Positions 15,433-24,179 of a stretch of 38,128 bases of DNA are shown in pieces. Source of the DNA: an uncultured Opitutaceae bacterium (GTDB lineage: Bacteria; Verrucomicrobiota; Verrucomicrobiia; Opitutales; Opitutaceae); NCBI GenBank assembly GCA_903929355.1, contig CAIYUN010000047.1, forward strand, positions 1-38,128. Reading direction: 5' to 3'. A program made the position numbers and the translations under genes. The notes below the pieces were generated by a model. The model was not told where the DNA came from and did not search any database. It saw nothing but the letters and a program-made list of their open reading frames with translations. Positions within the stretch are counted from its first letter, which is position 1. The number at the start of each line of letters is the position of its first letter.

Positions 15433-16743
15433 GTGCGCGTCCTGTCCTTCGACTCCAAAAACTTTTTCGCCGACCTCGCCGCCTTTTACCAGACGGCAAC
15501 CGCGTCGCCGGAAATCTCCGCCGCCGTCGCCACGATCCTCGCCGATGTGCGCAAGGATGGCGATGCCGCCGTAGCCTATTACGCGGCCAAGTTTGATGGA
15601 GCCAAGCTCCGCCCCCGTGATTTCCGGGTGCCGCCTGCGGAACTGGCCGCAGCCGCCCGGCGACTGCCGGTGGCTCAGCGGGCCGCCCTCCGGGCCGCGC
15701 ATGCGGGCATCGTGGCCTTTCACCGCCACCCTGCCGGCGCGGATGTCCGCCCGGTCCCGTGGCTGGGCCGGAATCCGCATGGCGCGCAGGTCGGCGAGCG
15801 ATTCTACCCGATCCGCCGCGTCGGGCTCTATGTGCCGGGCGGCGAGGTGCCGCTCGTCTCCACGGTGTTGATGACCGCCACCCTGGCGAAGCTCGCCGGT
15901 TGTCCGGAAATTGCGGTCTTCACCCCCTCGGACGCGTCGGGCCGCGTCGCGCCCGCGCTGCTGGCCGCGCTCCACCTCGCGGGGGTGACGGAGGTTTGGC
16001 GGATCGGAGGCGTGCAGGCGGTCGGCGCCGCGGCCTACGGCACGCCGACCATCCCGGCGGTGGACAAGATTTTCGGGCCTGGCAGCGCCTATGTCTGCGA
16101 GGCCAAGCGCCAGGTCTTTGGCACGGTGGGGGTGGATTCGCTGCCGGGGCCGAGCGAGCTCATGGTGATTTGCGACGAGACCGCGCGGGCCGACCACGCC
16201 GCCGCCGACCTGCTGGCGCAGGCCGAGCACGGCACGGGCCGGGAAAAAATCTACCTGGTGGCTACAGGGGAAAAGATTCTCGGTGCGGTGTTGGCTGCCG
16301 TGGAGGCGCAGCGCAAGCTGCTCTCCCGCGTCGATAAAATTCGGCCCGTGCTCGACCGGGGCTTCCTCGCCGTGCGGGTGGCCACCCTGGCGCAGGCGGC
16401 CCGGGTCGCCAACCAGGTCGCGCCCGAGCACCTGGAGCTTCTGGTGCGGCCCCGCGCCGAGGCCACCCTCCTGCGGACCATCACGACGGCCGGGGCGATC
16501 ATGCTCGGCGACCACACGCCGACCGCCCTGGGGGACTTCGTCGCCGGTCCCAGCCATGTGCTGCCCACGGGCCGCGCGGCGCGTTACTCCAGCGGGCTGC
16601 GGGTGGAGGATTTCCTGCGCCGCACGAGCCTCATCCGTTACGACCGCGCCAGCCTCAAAAAAGCCGCCCCGACCATCGCCGCCTTCGCCACGATGGAGAA
16701 ACTTGACGCCCACGGCCGCTCGGTGGCGATCCGGGTGGAATGA
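15433..16743 (+). CDS. hisD: Histidinol dehydrogenase
   Basis: HisD performs the last two steps of histidine biosynthesis, oxidising L-histidinol to histidine with NAD+ and a zinc ion. The 436-residue product matches the usual length. Signatures are VGLYVPGGEVPLVSTVLM, VDKIFGPGSAYVCEAKR, DSLPGPSELMVICDE, LLAQAEHG, the APEHLELL block, and GDHTPTALGDFVAGPSHVLP with ligand-type His and Asp residues. The start is a GTG at 15433; no closer ATG keeps the conserved N-terminus and no Shine-Dalgarno sequence is evident. hisC follows after a repeat-filled gap of about 300 bases, so the two may not share one transcript. Confidence 0.96.
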   Translation: MRVLSFDSKNFFADLAAFYQTATASPEISAAVATILADVRKDGDAAVAYYAAKFDGAKLRPRDFRVPPAELAAAARRLPVAQRAALRAAHAGIVAFHRHPAGADVRPVPWLGRNPHGAQVGERFYPIRRVGLYVPGGEVPLVSTVLMTATLAKLAGCPEIAVFTPSDASGRVAPALLAALHLAGVTEVWRIGGVQAVGAAAYGTPTIPAVDKIFGPGSAYVCEAKRQVFGTVGVDSLPGPSELMVICDETARADHAAADLLAQAEHGTGREKIYLVATGEKILGAVLAAVEAQRKLLSRVDKIRPVLDRGFLAVRVATLAQAARVANQVAPEHLELLVRPRAEATLLRTITTAGAIMLGDHTPTALGDFVAGPSHVLPTGRAARYSSGLRVEDFLRRTSLIRYDRASLKKAAPTIAAFATMEKLDAHGRSVAIRVE

Positions 16744-17052
16744 GACAGGAAATGGAGGTCGGATTTTACCACGGATGGCACGGATGAACACGGATGCAGC
16801 AAGAGAAGGATTGGTCGCGGGCGACACCCTATTCAATATCCGTGTTCATCCGAGTTTTCCGTCGTTATAAACTCCGAATGTCCGTCCCCCTGACATCAGT
16901 GCCCATCAGTGTGCATCAGTGGTTTCATCTTCTGTCCTCCGTTCCCTTCGTTTCCTTCTGTTCAAAACTCCTCCTGTTTGAATCCCTTCTTTGATCCGTG
17001 TTCATCCGTGCAATCCGTGGTTAAAACTGTTTTTTGACTCCTCGTCGTGGCC
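16744..17052. repeat. Three period-10 repeat tracts between hisD and hisC
   Basis: The gap holds ACCACGGATGGCACGGATGA continuing to ACACGGATG (16768-16796), with an opposing ATCCGTGTTCATCCGAG (16838-16854), then CATCAGTGCCCATCAGTGTG with CATCAGTGGTTT (16894-16925), then GATCCGTGTTCATCCGTGCA with ATCCGTGGTTAAAA (16993-17026). The outermost arms (ACCACGGATGGCACGG and CCGTGCAATCCGTGGT) can pair across the whole region. I see no gene. Confidence 0.8.
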
Positions 17053-18159
17053 ATGTCTGACACCACTTTTCCCTCCCTCCCACATATCGCGCGGCTGCAT
17101 GCCTACACCCCCGGCCTGCAGCCCACCGAGCTCGGTTGGACCAAGCTCAACACCAACGAGTGCCCCTATCCGCCCAGCCCGCGGGTGGCCGAGGCGCTGC
17201 ACCACGAAATTGGGGCCGACGGCGCCTCGCTCCGGCTCTATCCCGATCCCAAGAGCTCGCGCCTGCGCGCCGCCGTGGCCCGGCACCACGGCCTGCGCGA
17301 GGAAAACGTCCTGATCGGCAACGGTTCGGACGACATCCTGAACCTGCTCGTACGCGTCTTTGGCGGGCCGGCGGCGGCGGTGGGTTTCACCGTGCCGAGC
17401 TACTCGCTCTACCCGGTGCTTGCGGCGATGGCGGACGCCCCGGCGCAGGTGATCGAGTTTGACCGGACGATGCAGTTGCCAGTCGCGGCGATCACCCGGT
17501 GCCCGGCGCCCGTGATTTTTCTGACCTCGCCCAACGCGCCCACCGGGGTGGGCTTCACCAACGACGCGATCGAGGCTGTCCTTGCGGGCTATCCGGGGGT
17601 GCTGGTGGTGGACGAGGCCTACGCGCCCTTCGCCCGCGAAAACGCCGTGCCGCTCCTCGCGCGCCACCCCCGGCTGGTCATCACTCGCACCCTCTCCAAG
17701 GCCCACGCGCTGGCCGGACTCCGCGTGGGTTATGCGCTGGCCGACCCCGCTCTCATCGGCTTGCTCGACCGGGTGCGCGACAGTTACAACGTGAGCCGCC
17801 TGGCACAGGCCGCCGCGATCGCCGCGCTCGGCGACCCTGCCTATTACGCCGCCATCATCGCACGCATCACCGGCACGCGCGATGCCTTTGCCGCCGCCTG
17901 CGCGGCCCGGGGCTGGTTCACCTACCCGTCCGAGGCCAATTTTGTCTTCACCGAGCCGCGCGACGCCGCCGGCGCGGCCGGACCGGTCGTGGCCCGGGCG
18001 CTGTATGACTTCCTGCTGACGCGCCGGATTCTGGTGCGCCATTTTCCCGGTCATGCCTTGACCGCGCCGTTCCTGCGGGTCAGCGTTGGGACCGACGCCG
18101 AAATGGACCTCGTCAACCAAGCATTCACCGCATGGCCACCGCCCGCACCGCCACCCTAA
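17053..18159 (+). CDS. hisC: Histidinol-phosphate aminotransferase
   Basis: HisC is the PLP enzyme that transaminates imidazole-acetol phosphate to L-histidinol phosphate. The 368-residue fold-type I aminotransferase shows [55 protein letters not shown] and [16 protein letters not shown] with the Schiff-base Lys216. ATG 17053 is used; an in-frame GTG six bases upstream is possible. The end overlaps hisB by 28 bases, which suggests translational coupling. Some family members also act on aromatic amino acid precursors, but the hisB/hisH context supports histidine. Confidence 0.95.
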   Translation: MSDTTFPSLPHIARLHAYTPGLQPTELGWTKLNTNECPYPPSPRVAEALHHEIGADGASLRLYPDPKSSRLRAAVARHHGLREENVLIGNGSDDILNLLVRVFGGPAAAVGFTVPSYSLYPVLAAMADAPAQVIEFDRTMQLPVAAITRCPAPVIFLTSPNAPTGVGFTNDAIEAVLAGYPGVLVVDEAYAPFARENAVPLLARHPRLVITRTLSKAHALAGLRVGYALADPALIGLLDRVRDSYNVSRLAQAAAIAALGDPAYYAAIIARITGTRDAFAAACAARGWFTYPSEANFVFTEPRDAAGAAGPVVARALYDFLLTRRILVRHFPGHALTAPFLRVSVGTDAEMDLVNQAFTAWPPPAPPP

Positions 18160-18728
18160 AACGCCACACCACCGAGACCGACATCGCGCTCACGCTCGCG
18201 ATCGACGGGAGCGGAAAGGCCCACATCGAGACCGGCGTGCCGTTTTTCGACCACATGCTCACGCTGTTCGCGAAGCACGGACTGTTCGACCTCGAGGTCA
18301 AGGCCCAGGGGGATGTGGCGGTCGACTACCACCACACGGTCGAAGACGTGGGCCTCGTGCTCGGCCAGGCGTTCAAGGATGCGCTGGGCGACAAGGTGGG
18401 CATCCGCCGCTACGGCTTTTTCCTCCTGCCGATGGACGAGTGCCTGGCCCGCGTGGTGGTGGACATCGGCGGCCGACCACACCTGGTGTACTCGGCCGAG
18501 GTGCCGACGATGTTCGTGCGGGATTTCAACATCACCCTGGTGAAGGAGTTTTGCCGCGCGTTCAGCAACGCGCTCGGCTGCAACCTGCACGTGCAGCTCG
18601 TCTATGGCGAGGAGCCGCACCATGTGGCGGAGGCGGTGTTCAAATGCCTCGCCCGCGCGCTCGATGTGGCCACCCAGATCGAGCCCCGCGCGGCCGACCA
18701 GCTGCCGAGCACGAAGGGGAAAATCTGA
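18132..18728 (+). CDS. hisB: Imidazoleglycerol-phosphate dehydratase
   Basis: HisB removes water from imidazole-glycerol phosphate to give imidazole-acetol phosphate, using a dinuclear manganese centre. The 198-residue monofunctional form has the repeated ligand motifs [60 protein letters not shown] and [18 protein letters not shown], with the family tail LPSTKGKI. No phosphatase domain is fused (unlike E. coli). It starts inside the hisC gene, overlapping by 28 bases, and its stop is two bases from the hisH GTG start, so hisC-hisB-hisH is a tight operon. Confidence 0.96.
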   Translation: MATARTATLKRHTTETDIALTLAIDGSGKAHIETGVPFFDHMLTLFAKHGLFDLEVKAQGDVAVDYHHTVEDVGLVLGQAFKDALGDKVGIRRYGFFLLPMDECLARVVVDIGGRPHLVYSAEVPTMFVRDFNITLVKEFCRAFSNALGCNLHVQLVYGEEPHHVAEAVFKCLARALDVATQIEPRAADQLPSTKGKI

Positions 18729-18730
18729 AG

Positions 18731-19357
18731 GTGCCCACCATCGCCGTCCTCGACACCGGCATTTGCAACCTTCGCAGCGTGACCAAGGCGCTGGAGGCGG
18801 TGGGCGCGACCCCGCGGGTCGTGCGCTCGCCGGCCGAGATGGCCGGCGGCGGCGCCGGCGGATTGGTGCTGCCCGGGGTGGGGGCGTTGCGGGACTGCGT
18901 GGCGGCGCTGCGGGAAACCGGGCTCGATGCCACGGTGCGCGCCTGGATCGCCTCCGACCGTCCTTTCCTGGGCGTGTGCCTCGGGATGCAGGCGCTCTTC
19001 GAGCATTCCGAGGAGGGTGACGTGACCGGCCTGGGCATCTTCCCCGGGCGGGTGGTCCGCTTCCAGCGTCCGCCGGAGTTCAAGATTCCGCACATGGGTT
19101 GGAACACCGTTCAGTTCGTCCAGCCTTATTCGCCTTTGGCGGCCGGTCTCGGCTCCGAGGGCGAGGCGTTCTATTTTGTCCACAGTTACCACTGCGTGCC
19201 CGCCGACCCGGCGCTGGTGCTGGCCGGGTGCGACTACGGCGGCGGGTTTTGTGCCGCGATCGCCCGCGGCCGGATGTTCGCGACGCAGTTTCACCCGGAA
19301 AAAAGCCAGGCGAAGGGTCTGCAGATCTACCGGAATTTCGCGGCGGTGGCGGGTTGA
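18731..19357 (+). CDS. hisH: Imidazole glycerol phosphate synthase, glutaminase subunit
   Basis: HisH is the class I glutamine amidotransferase subunit that supplies ammonia to HisF for making imidazole-glycerol phosphate and AICAR. The 208-residue protein has the triad Cys83 in FLGVCLGMQALF and His188/Glu190 in FHPEKSQ. It also has the LPGVGALRDC, IPHMGWN and FYFVHSYHC blocks. The start is a GTG two bases after hisB; the open frame continues upstream but that part is out of the hisB frame and not coding. The partner hisF is not in the window. The gene ends 19 bases from the convergent SulP gene with no hairpin between. Confidence 0.95.
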   Translation: MPTIAVLDTGICNLRSVTKALEAVGATPRVVRSPAEMAGGGAGGLVLPGVGALRDCVAALRETGLDATVRAWIASDRPFLGVCLGMQALFEHSEEGDVTGLGIFPGRVVRFQRPPEFKIPHMGWNTVQFVQPYSPLAAGLGSEGEAFYFVHSYHCVPADPALVLAGCDYGGGFCAAIARGRMFATQFHPEKSQAKGLQIYRNFAAVAG

Positions 19358-19376
19358 TCGCGACCGTCGCCATTCC

Positions 19377-21641
19377 CTATCGTTCCTCCAACACGCTCAG
19401 CTCCGAGTCGGCGAGCCGCAGGCGGTTCGACAGCGCCAGCGCCAGTTGCTCAAAAATCTGCCGGCCAAACTCCGGGTTGGTCTTCGCCAGCGCATCAAAC
19501 CGTTCGCGCGACAGCACATAAAGTTCAACCGCGTTGGCCGCCTCGAGGTCCGCCGAGCGCCGCCGGTCGTCGAGAAACGCCATTTCGCCAAAAAAGTCAC
19601 CCCGACAGAAGGTGGCGATGTGGTGCCGGATCCCGCCCGCCAGGGGCAGCAGGGCGTGCGCCATTCCGCGGCGGACAAAATAAATTTCGTCCCCCGGCTC
19701 GCCGCTGGTAAAGATCCGGCCGCCCGGTGGCACCGTCACCGCGCGGACCATGCCTTCCAGCCCGGCCAGAGTCGCCGCGTCGAGCGTTTTGAAAACTTCA
19801 ATCTCCCTGAGCGCCAGCGGCGCCGCCTCTTCGCCTGGTCTCCACCCGGCTTCCTCCAGAATTTTGTCCTCCATCCATTCGAGCGCGGTGTCGCGGCTGG
19901 CAAACACCCGGATGCCGCGCCCGCCGCCGGCCAGCCCAAATTGCCGGAGATAGCCATCAATCTCGGCGCGTTCGGGCAGGTTTGACGGCATGCCACTGAA
20001 GAGGAGCTCTCCACCCCGTTCATCCAGGCGCGCCTTCATCTGCTCAAACAGGTGGGCGGCCGTGAAGTCCATTGAGTGGACTTTGCGCAGGTCGATCAGC
20101 ACAAACCGCTTTGTGGCCAGGTGGTCCTCGATTTCCGTGAAAAGCTGGTCTGTGGTCCCGAAAAACAGATCCCCCTGGAGTTGCACGACCCCGGCTTTCT
20201 GACCGTTCTGCGCAATCAGGTCGGTTTCCGCCTTGAGCCGCCGGCGCATCGAATGCACGGTCCGCAGGTCGAGGTTGCTGACAATCACCGACCCACGGAT
20301 CTGGTTGCGAATGTAGAGCAGGATCGCCAGGCAAATGCCCGCCGCCGACGCCGCGATCAGGCCGAACTGCGCCACAATCACCACCGTTGCGATCACCGCG
20401 AAATCCACTCGCGTCGCGGGATGCCGCACCAGCCGGAACATGCCGCGGTCAAACATCCGCCACGCCACCACCATGAGCACGCCCGCCAGTGCCGCGATCG
20501 GCACCCAGGCGATGAGCGGACTGCACAGCGTGAGGACGGCCACGACCAGCAGACCCTCCACCAGGCCGGATTTCAGCGTGCGCCCGCCGCTGGCGAGGTT
20601 GACCAGCGTCGGTCCCATCGTGCCCGAGCCCGGCATCCCGCCCACCATGAACGCCACCGCGTTCGCGGCTCCCTGCCCGAGGAGTTCGCGGTTGGAATTA
20701 TGCCGCCGGCGGGTGAGTGCGTCGAGGACCACCCCGGTTTTCAACGTGTCAATCGAGAGCAGCAGGGACAGCGTCAATGCCGGGACAAAAACCAGCTGGA
20801 GGTCCGCCATCCTCACCTGGAGCAACGTCCCGGCCCGGTCCCGCACGGCTCCAGGGAGCGATCCGGCGGTCTCGACCGGTCCGATCACCAGCGGATTGCC
20901 CGCCACCTGCAGCAGATCGTGCCGGCCCAGCGCGATCGCGAAATAGGCTGCGACGCCCGCGAACAGTCCCATGATTGCGGCCGGAATGCGCTGCGTGAAC
21001 CGTGGCGCCAGCGCCATCACCCCGATGGTCACCGCTCCGACCGCCACGCCCGGCCCGCTCCAGGCTTGGGGCGAAAGGAGCCCCTCTCCCCATGAAGCCC
21101 CTGGGGGCAGTCCGAGCAACTTCGGCAGCTGGCCGACCGCGATGATGACCGCCACACCGGACAGGTAGCCGGTTACCACCTGATGGGGCATATACTTGAT
21201 CAGTCGTCCGGCCCGCGCCGCCCCATAGCCGATTTGGAACAGGGCCGCCAGCAGCGCCGTCAATCCCAGCAGCGCGACCACCCGGCCGCTCGCCACGTTG
21301 CCGTGGGCGCCGAGGGTTACCGCCAAAGCCGCCAGCACCGCGGCCGCCGGCGCGCAGGGGGCCGAAATGAAGCCAGCATTGCGGCCAATCAACGGGGCCA
21401 CGATCCCGAGCGCCGCTGCCCCGACGATGCCGGCCCGCGCGCCCTCCGCCGCCAGCTGCGGATCGACCGCGGTGTAAACCAGCACACCGAACGCGATGGA
21501 CGACGGGAGGGCGACGAGCATCGCCGCCAGTCCGCCCCAACAATCGCCCGCGAGGCCCGGGCGGTTTGCGGGTTCCTCTCCAGCGGCAGGCTCGTTGGGC
21601 GGTGGGGCGTTCACTTCGGGGTTTTTCGCTGGATTTGCCAT
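19377..21641 (-). CDS. SulP/SLC26 anion transporter with STAS and cyclic-nucleotide-binding domains
   Basis: A 754-residue inner-membrane protein with three parts. The SLC26/SulP transport core (about residues 30-440) has 10 to 14 hydrophobic segments, LVALPSSIAFGVLVYTAV, GRNAGFISAPCAP and SIDTLKTGVVLDALTRRRHN. A STAS domain follows (about 470-600: VVQLQGDLFFGTTDQLF, FVLIDLRKVHSMDFTAAHLF). Last comes a cyclic-nucleotide-binding-type beta-barrel (about 625-740: GRIFTSGEPGDEIYFVRRGM, GDFFGEMAFLDDRRRSADLEA). The GE-MAFL...RRSA phosphate cassette looks intact. It probably moves sulfate, bicarbonate or dicarboxylate, with gating by a cyclic nucleotide. Substrate and ligand cannot be read. It lies 88 bases downstream of a DUF1737 gene on the same strand. 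Confidence 0.9.
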   Translation of the reverse strand: MANPAKNPEVNAPPPNEPAAGEEPANRPGLAGDCWGGLAAMLVALPSSIAFGVLVYTAVDPQLAAEGARAGIVGAAALGIVAPLIGRNAGFISAPCAPAAAVLAALAVTLGAHGNVASGRVVALLGLTALLAALFQIGYGAARAGRLIKYMPHQVVTGYLSGVAVIIAVGQLPKLLGLPPGASWGEGLLSPQAWSGPGVAVGAVTIGVMALAPRFTQRIPAAIMGLFAGVAAYFAIALGRHDLLQVAGNPLVIGPVETAGSLPGAVRDRAGTLLQVRMADLQLVFVPALTLSLLLSIDTLKTGVVLDALTRRRHNSNRELLGQGAANAVAFMVGGMPGSGTMGPTLVNLASGGRTLKSGLVEGLLVVAVLTLCSPLIAWVPIAALAGVLMVVAWRMFDRGMFRLVRHPATRVDFAVIATVVIVAQFGLIAASAAGICLAILLYIRNQIRGSVIVSNLDLRTVHSMRRRLKAETDLIAQNGQKAGVVQLQGDLFFGTTDQLFTEIEDHLATKRFVLIDLRKVHSMDFTAAHLFEQMKARLDERGGELLFSGMPSNLPERAEIDGYLRQFGLAGGGRGIRVFASRDTALEWMEDKILEEAGWRPGEEAAPLALREIEVFKTLDAATLAGLEGMVRAVTVPPGGRIFTSGEPGDEIYFVRRGMAHALLPLAGGIRHHIATFCRGDFFGEMAFLDDRRRSADLEAANAVELYVLSRERFDALAKTNPEFGRQIFEQLALALSNRLRLADSELSVLEER

Positions 21642-21729
21642 TCGTCCACCCGGACCGGCCGGTGGGATCCTCGTCTGGCTCCTGGGGCGGACGTTTCACC
21701 CGTGCCGGTTCTTGCCGGGCCCGGTTGGT

Positions 21730-21936
21730 TTATGGCCCGACCGGTGGCCCTTGGGGTTTGTCGCGCTTGACCTTCACCATCGCCTGAAAGAGGCCGTCGG
21801 CGAGTTCATGGTTGTGCCGGGGTAGAATGATAAACGGGCCGTGCGGCTCCCAGCCCTGACGGATGAGTTCGTTGATCGTCTGCTCGAAGCGGGCGAGGGT
21901 CACATCTTCGATCACTTTGTATTCGAGGTATTGCAT
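21730..21936 (-). CDS. DUF1737 family small protein
   Basis: A 68-residue soluble protein beginning MQYLEYKVIEDVTLARFEQT. The pattern (a short beta strand, a helix with FEQTINELIRQGWEPHG, then FQAMVK) is that of the DUF1737 family, small proteins of unknown function. The ATG at 21936 is preferred over a longer frame starting at 22050, whose extra N-terminus is Cys/Arg/His-rich and unlike the family. It ends 88 bases before the SulP gene on the same strand, so the two may be cotranscribed. Confidence 0.7.
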   Translation of the reverse strand: MQYLEYKVIEDVTLARFEQTINELIRQGWEPHGPFIILPRHNHELADGLFQAMVKVKRDKPQGPPVGP

Positions 21937-22121
21937 ATTCCGGCCAGCGGGCCGCAGGTTGCCTTGCCGGTGGCACGCACTGGAACACGGCCGCCCATGA
22001 AGTTCAACTGCGGATGCATCCAACCGCAATATCTGCGGTGCGAAAGCCAAACCGTGCGGTCTTGGTGGCGGGCGGTGGGAAGGATTTTCTGGTGGCGTGA
22101 CCAGGGGTTGAGGTCCACACT

Positions 22122-22616
22122 TTGCCTGTGCCCCTCGCCCCCTCCCTCCATCAGCTCGACGAACTAATTGCGCGTCAGGCGCCGATCTCAGAGGTCAGGC
22201 CCAGGTTGGACGTGCTGCAGGCGAGCATCGCGACCCTGGAGCAGCGGGTGGTCGGGTTGGAGGCGAAAATCAAACAAGTCGAATCCGAGCGGGATCTTGC
22301 CGCCGGCATGCTGGAAGAGTCGGTGGAGGCACTCAAGGCGGCGCAGGCGGAATTGGTTTTGCTCAGGGGACCTTCCGTTTTGGAGCCTTCGGCCGTGCGG
22401 ATGCTGCAGCTGCTGGTGGAATCCGACTCGCCCTGCTCGGCCGAGGAAATGGCGGAGAAGCTCAGCCTGGACCTGGAGTTGGTGAAGCCGCATTTGGCCA
22501 CCCTCGTCGGCCGAGGGTTCATCCAGTGGGCGGGAATCGCGATGGACAGCAGCCCGCTTTCAAACGTGATCACCACCGCCGGGCGGGAATACGCCCGCAA
22601 ATCCGGTCCGGGGTGA
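22122..22616 (+). CDS. Hypothetical coiled-coil plus winged-helix protein
   Basis: A 164-residue protein not recognised at family level. Residues 20-80 form a strongly heptad-like helix (IATLEQRVVGLEAKIKQVES), so a coiled coil and oligomerisation are likely. Residues 90-155 look like a winged helix: SAVRMLQLLVESDSPCSAEE, then MAEKLSLDLELVKPHLATLV and GRGFIQWAG, with a C-terminal TTAGREYAR helix typical of MarR/ArsR-like readers. It could be a transcription regulator or a winged-helix protein-interaction module. The start is uncertain: TTG 22122 or GTG 22128. It converges with the polyphosphate kinase gene. Confidence 0.65.
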   Translation: MPVPLAPSLHQLDELIARQAPISEVRPRLDVLQASIATLEQRVVGLEAKIKQVESERDLAAGMLEESVEALKAAQAELVLLRGPSVLEPSAVRMLQLLVESDSPCSAEEMAEKLSLDLELVKPHLATLVGRGFIQWAGIAMDSSPLSNVITTAGREYARKSGPG

Positions 22617-22673
22617 GGGATTGGCCCCGGTATTGGCGCCCAGAATTGTCACCCGGCGGCCTCCGGCCTCAGG

Positions 22674-24179
22674 CTATTTTTTCCTGGGGGGCTTGACAGT
22701 CCCGAGGGCGGCCTCGACGGCCAGGCAGAGGGTCCGCAGTACTTTGATGCGGGCGTGGTATTTGTTGTTGGCCTCGACCAGGGTCCAGGGCGCGAGGGAG
22801 GTCGAGGTGTGGTCCACCATGTCGCACACGGCGTGCTCGTAGGCGTCCCATTGCTTGCGGTTGCGCCAGTCCTCCTTGGTGATCTTGAACTGCTTGAACG
22901 CCGTTTTCGCGCGCAGTTGGAAACGCCGGAGCTGCTCCTCCTTGCTGATGGCGAGCCAGAATTTGACGACCACCATGTGATGACGCGCCAGCGCCTGCTC
23001 GAAGTCGTTGATTTCGACGTAAGCCCGATGCCAGTCGGCCTCCGCGCAAAACTTCTCCACCCGCTCGACCAGCACGCGGCCATACCAGGAGCGGTCGAAA
23101 AAGGCGAAGCGCCCGCGCCGCGGGAGCTGCCGCCAAAAACGCCAGAGGTAGGGTTGCGCTCGCTCCTCCTCGGTCGGGGCCGCGACCGGAAAACTTTGGT
23201 AGGAACGCGCATCGAGGGCGCCGGTCACGCGACGGAGGGCCCCGCCCTTCCCGGCGGCATCATTGCCCTCAAACACCGCGACCACCGCGAGCGCCTGGAA
23301 GCGCGGGTCGCGCGCGGCGGCATTGAGGCGTCCCTGCCACTTGGCCAGCTCCGTCTTGTATCGGTCCTTGGTCATCGGCTGGTCGAGTTTGAGCGCGCGC
23401 AGCGGGTTGAGCTGGTCCACCGGCAGGGCGAGCGGCGGGGTGTGAACTGGGAGGGTCTGGGCCGTTCCGTCCTTCAGACGGTCGCTGATCGCGGCCAGCA
23501 GGTGGCGGCCCACCGTCAGGGCCCGGTAGCGCGGTTCTGCGGCGGGAATCACGATCCAGGGGGCCTCTCCCATGGAGGTCTTGCGCAAAAACGGTTCGCA
23601 GACCCGGATAAACTTTGCATAGGACTTGAAGTACTCCCACTCGCGCTCCGTGACGCGCCAGCGGGTCAACGGGTTCTTTTCCAGTTCCCGGAACCGGCGC
23701 TTCTGCTGCGGCTTGGAGAGATGGAACCAGTATTTGAGCAGCAGAACGCCCTCGTCGCAGAGCATTTTTTCCAGGCGGACGATCTCGCTGATCTGTCTCG
23801 CGAATTCGCCCTCGCTGATCTCCCCGGTCACCCGCTGGATGACGGGCATGGTGTGCCAGGCGCCGAAAAAGACCCCGATCCTTCCCTTGGGCGGCAGCGC
23901 CCGCCAAAAGCGCCAGGCGGCGGGTCGCTCGGACTCCTCCTCCGTGGGCTCAAAGAAGACGGACGTGGAAATGTAACGGGAGTCCATCCACTCGTTGAGC
24001 AGATTGACCGTTTCGCCCTTGCCGGCGCCTTCGACACCCGCGATCAGGATCAGCACCGGAAACCGACCCCGGTCCTTCAGCTCAAGCTGTGCGTGGAGCA
24101 GCGCCTCCCGCAGGTTTGCCACCTCGCATTTGTAAGCGGCCTTGTCGACCTTGTGTTCCAGATTGGCGGATTCAAACAT
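22674..24179 (-). CDS. pap: Polyphosphate:AMP phosphotransferase (two-domain PPK2, class II)
   Basis: A 501-residue cytoplasmic kinase made of two PPK2 domains, the architecture of polyphosphate:AMP phosphotransferases (about 475-500 aa), which make ADP from AMP and polyphosphate. The C-terminal half (about 270-500) has an intact Walker A, EGNDAAGKGGALRR (Lys311), and the DRSWYGR Walker B block (Asp362). In the N-terminal half, Walker A is GVEGAGKGE (48-56), but the Walker B site reads FFGAWHT, without the Asp-Arg-Ser, so it is probably not catalytic; the family often shows this. Its ATG overlaps the end of the tandem adenylate kinase gene by eight bases (ATGTTTGA), which points to coupled translation. 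ADP made here is the adenylate kinase substrate. Confidence 0.9.
   Translation of the reverse strand: MFESANLEHKVDKAAYKCEVANLREALLHAQLELKDRGRFPVLILIAGVEGAGKGETVNLLNEWMDSRYISTSVFFEPTEEESERPAAWRFWRALPPKGRIGVFFGAWHTMPVIQRVTGEISEGEFARQISEIVRLEKMLCDEGVLLLKYWFHLSKPQQKRRFRELEKNPLTRWRVTEREWEYFKSYAKFIRVCEPFLRKTSMGEAPWIVIPAAEPRYRALTVGRHLLAAISDRLKDGTAQTLPVHTPPLALPVDQLNPLRALKLDQPMTKDRYKTELAKWQGRLNAAARDPRFQALAVVAVFEGNDAAGKGGALRRVTGALDARSYQSFPVAAPTEEERAQPYLWRFWRQLPRRGRFAFFDRSWYGRVLVERVEKFCAEADWHRAYVEINDFEQALARHHMVVVKFWLAISKEEQLRRFQLRAKTAFKQFKITKEDWRNRKQWDAYEHAVCDMVDHTSTSLAPWTLVEANNKYHARIKVLRTLCLAVEAALGTVKPPRKK

Noticed and set aside
16744-17052. CRISPR array suggested by repeated ATCCGTG units
   Set aside because: The units are about 10 bases with no 30-base spacers and no cas genes nearby. 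They are periodic hairpin repeats.
18086-18730. N-terminal extension of hisH in the same frame
   Set aside because: The region encodes the end of hisC and all of hisB in other frames with clear family motifs. The in-frame hisH extension is Arg/Pro/His-rich nonsense.
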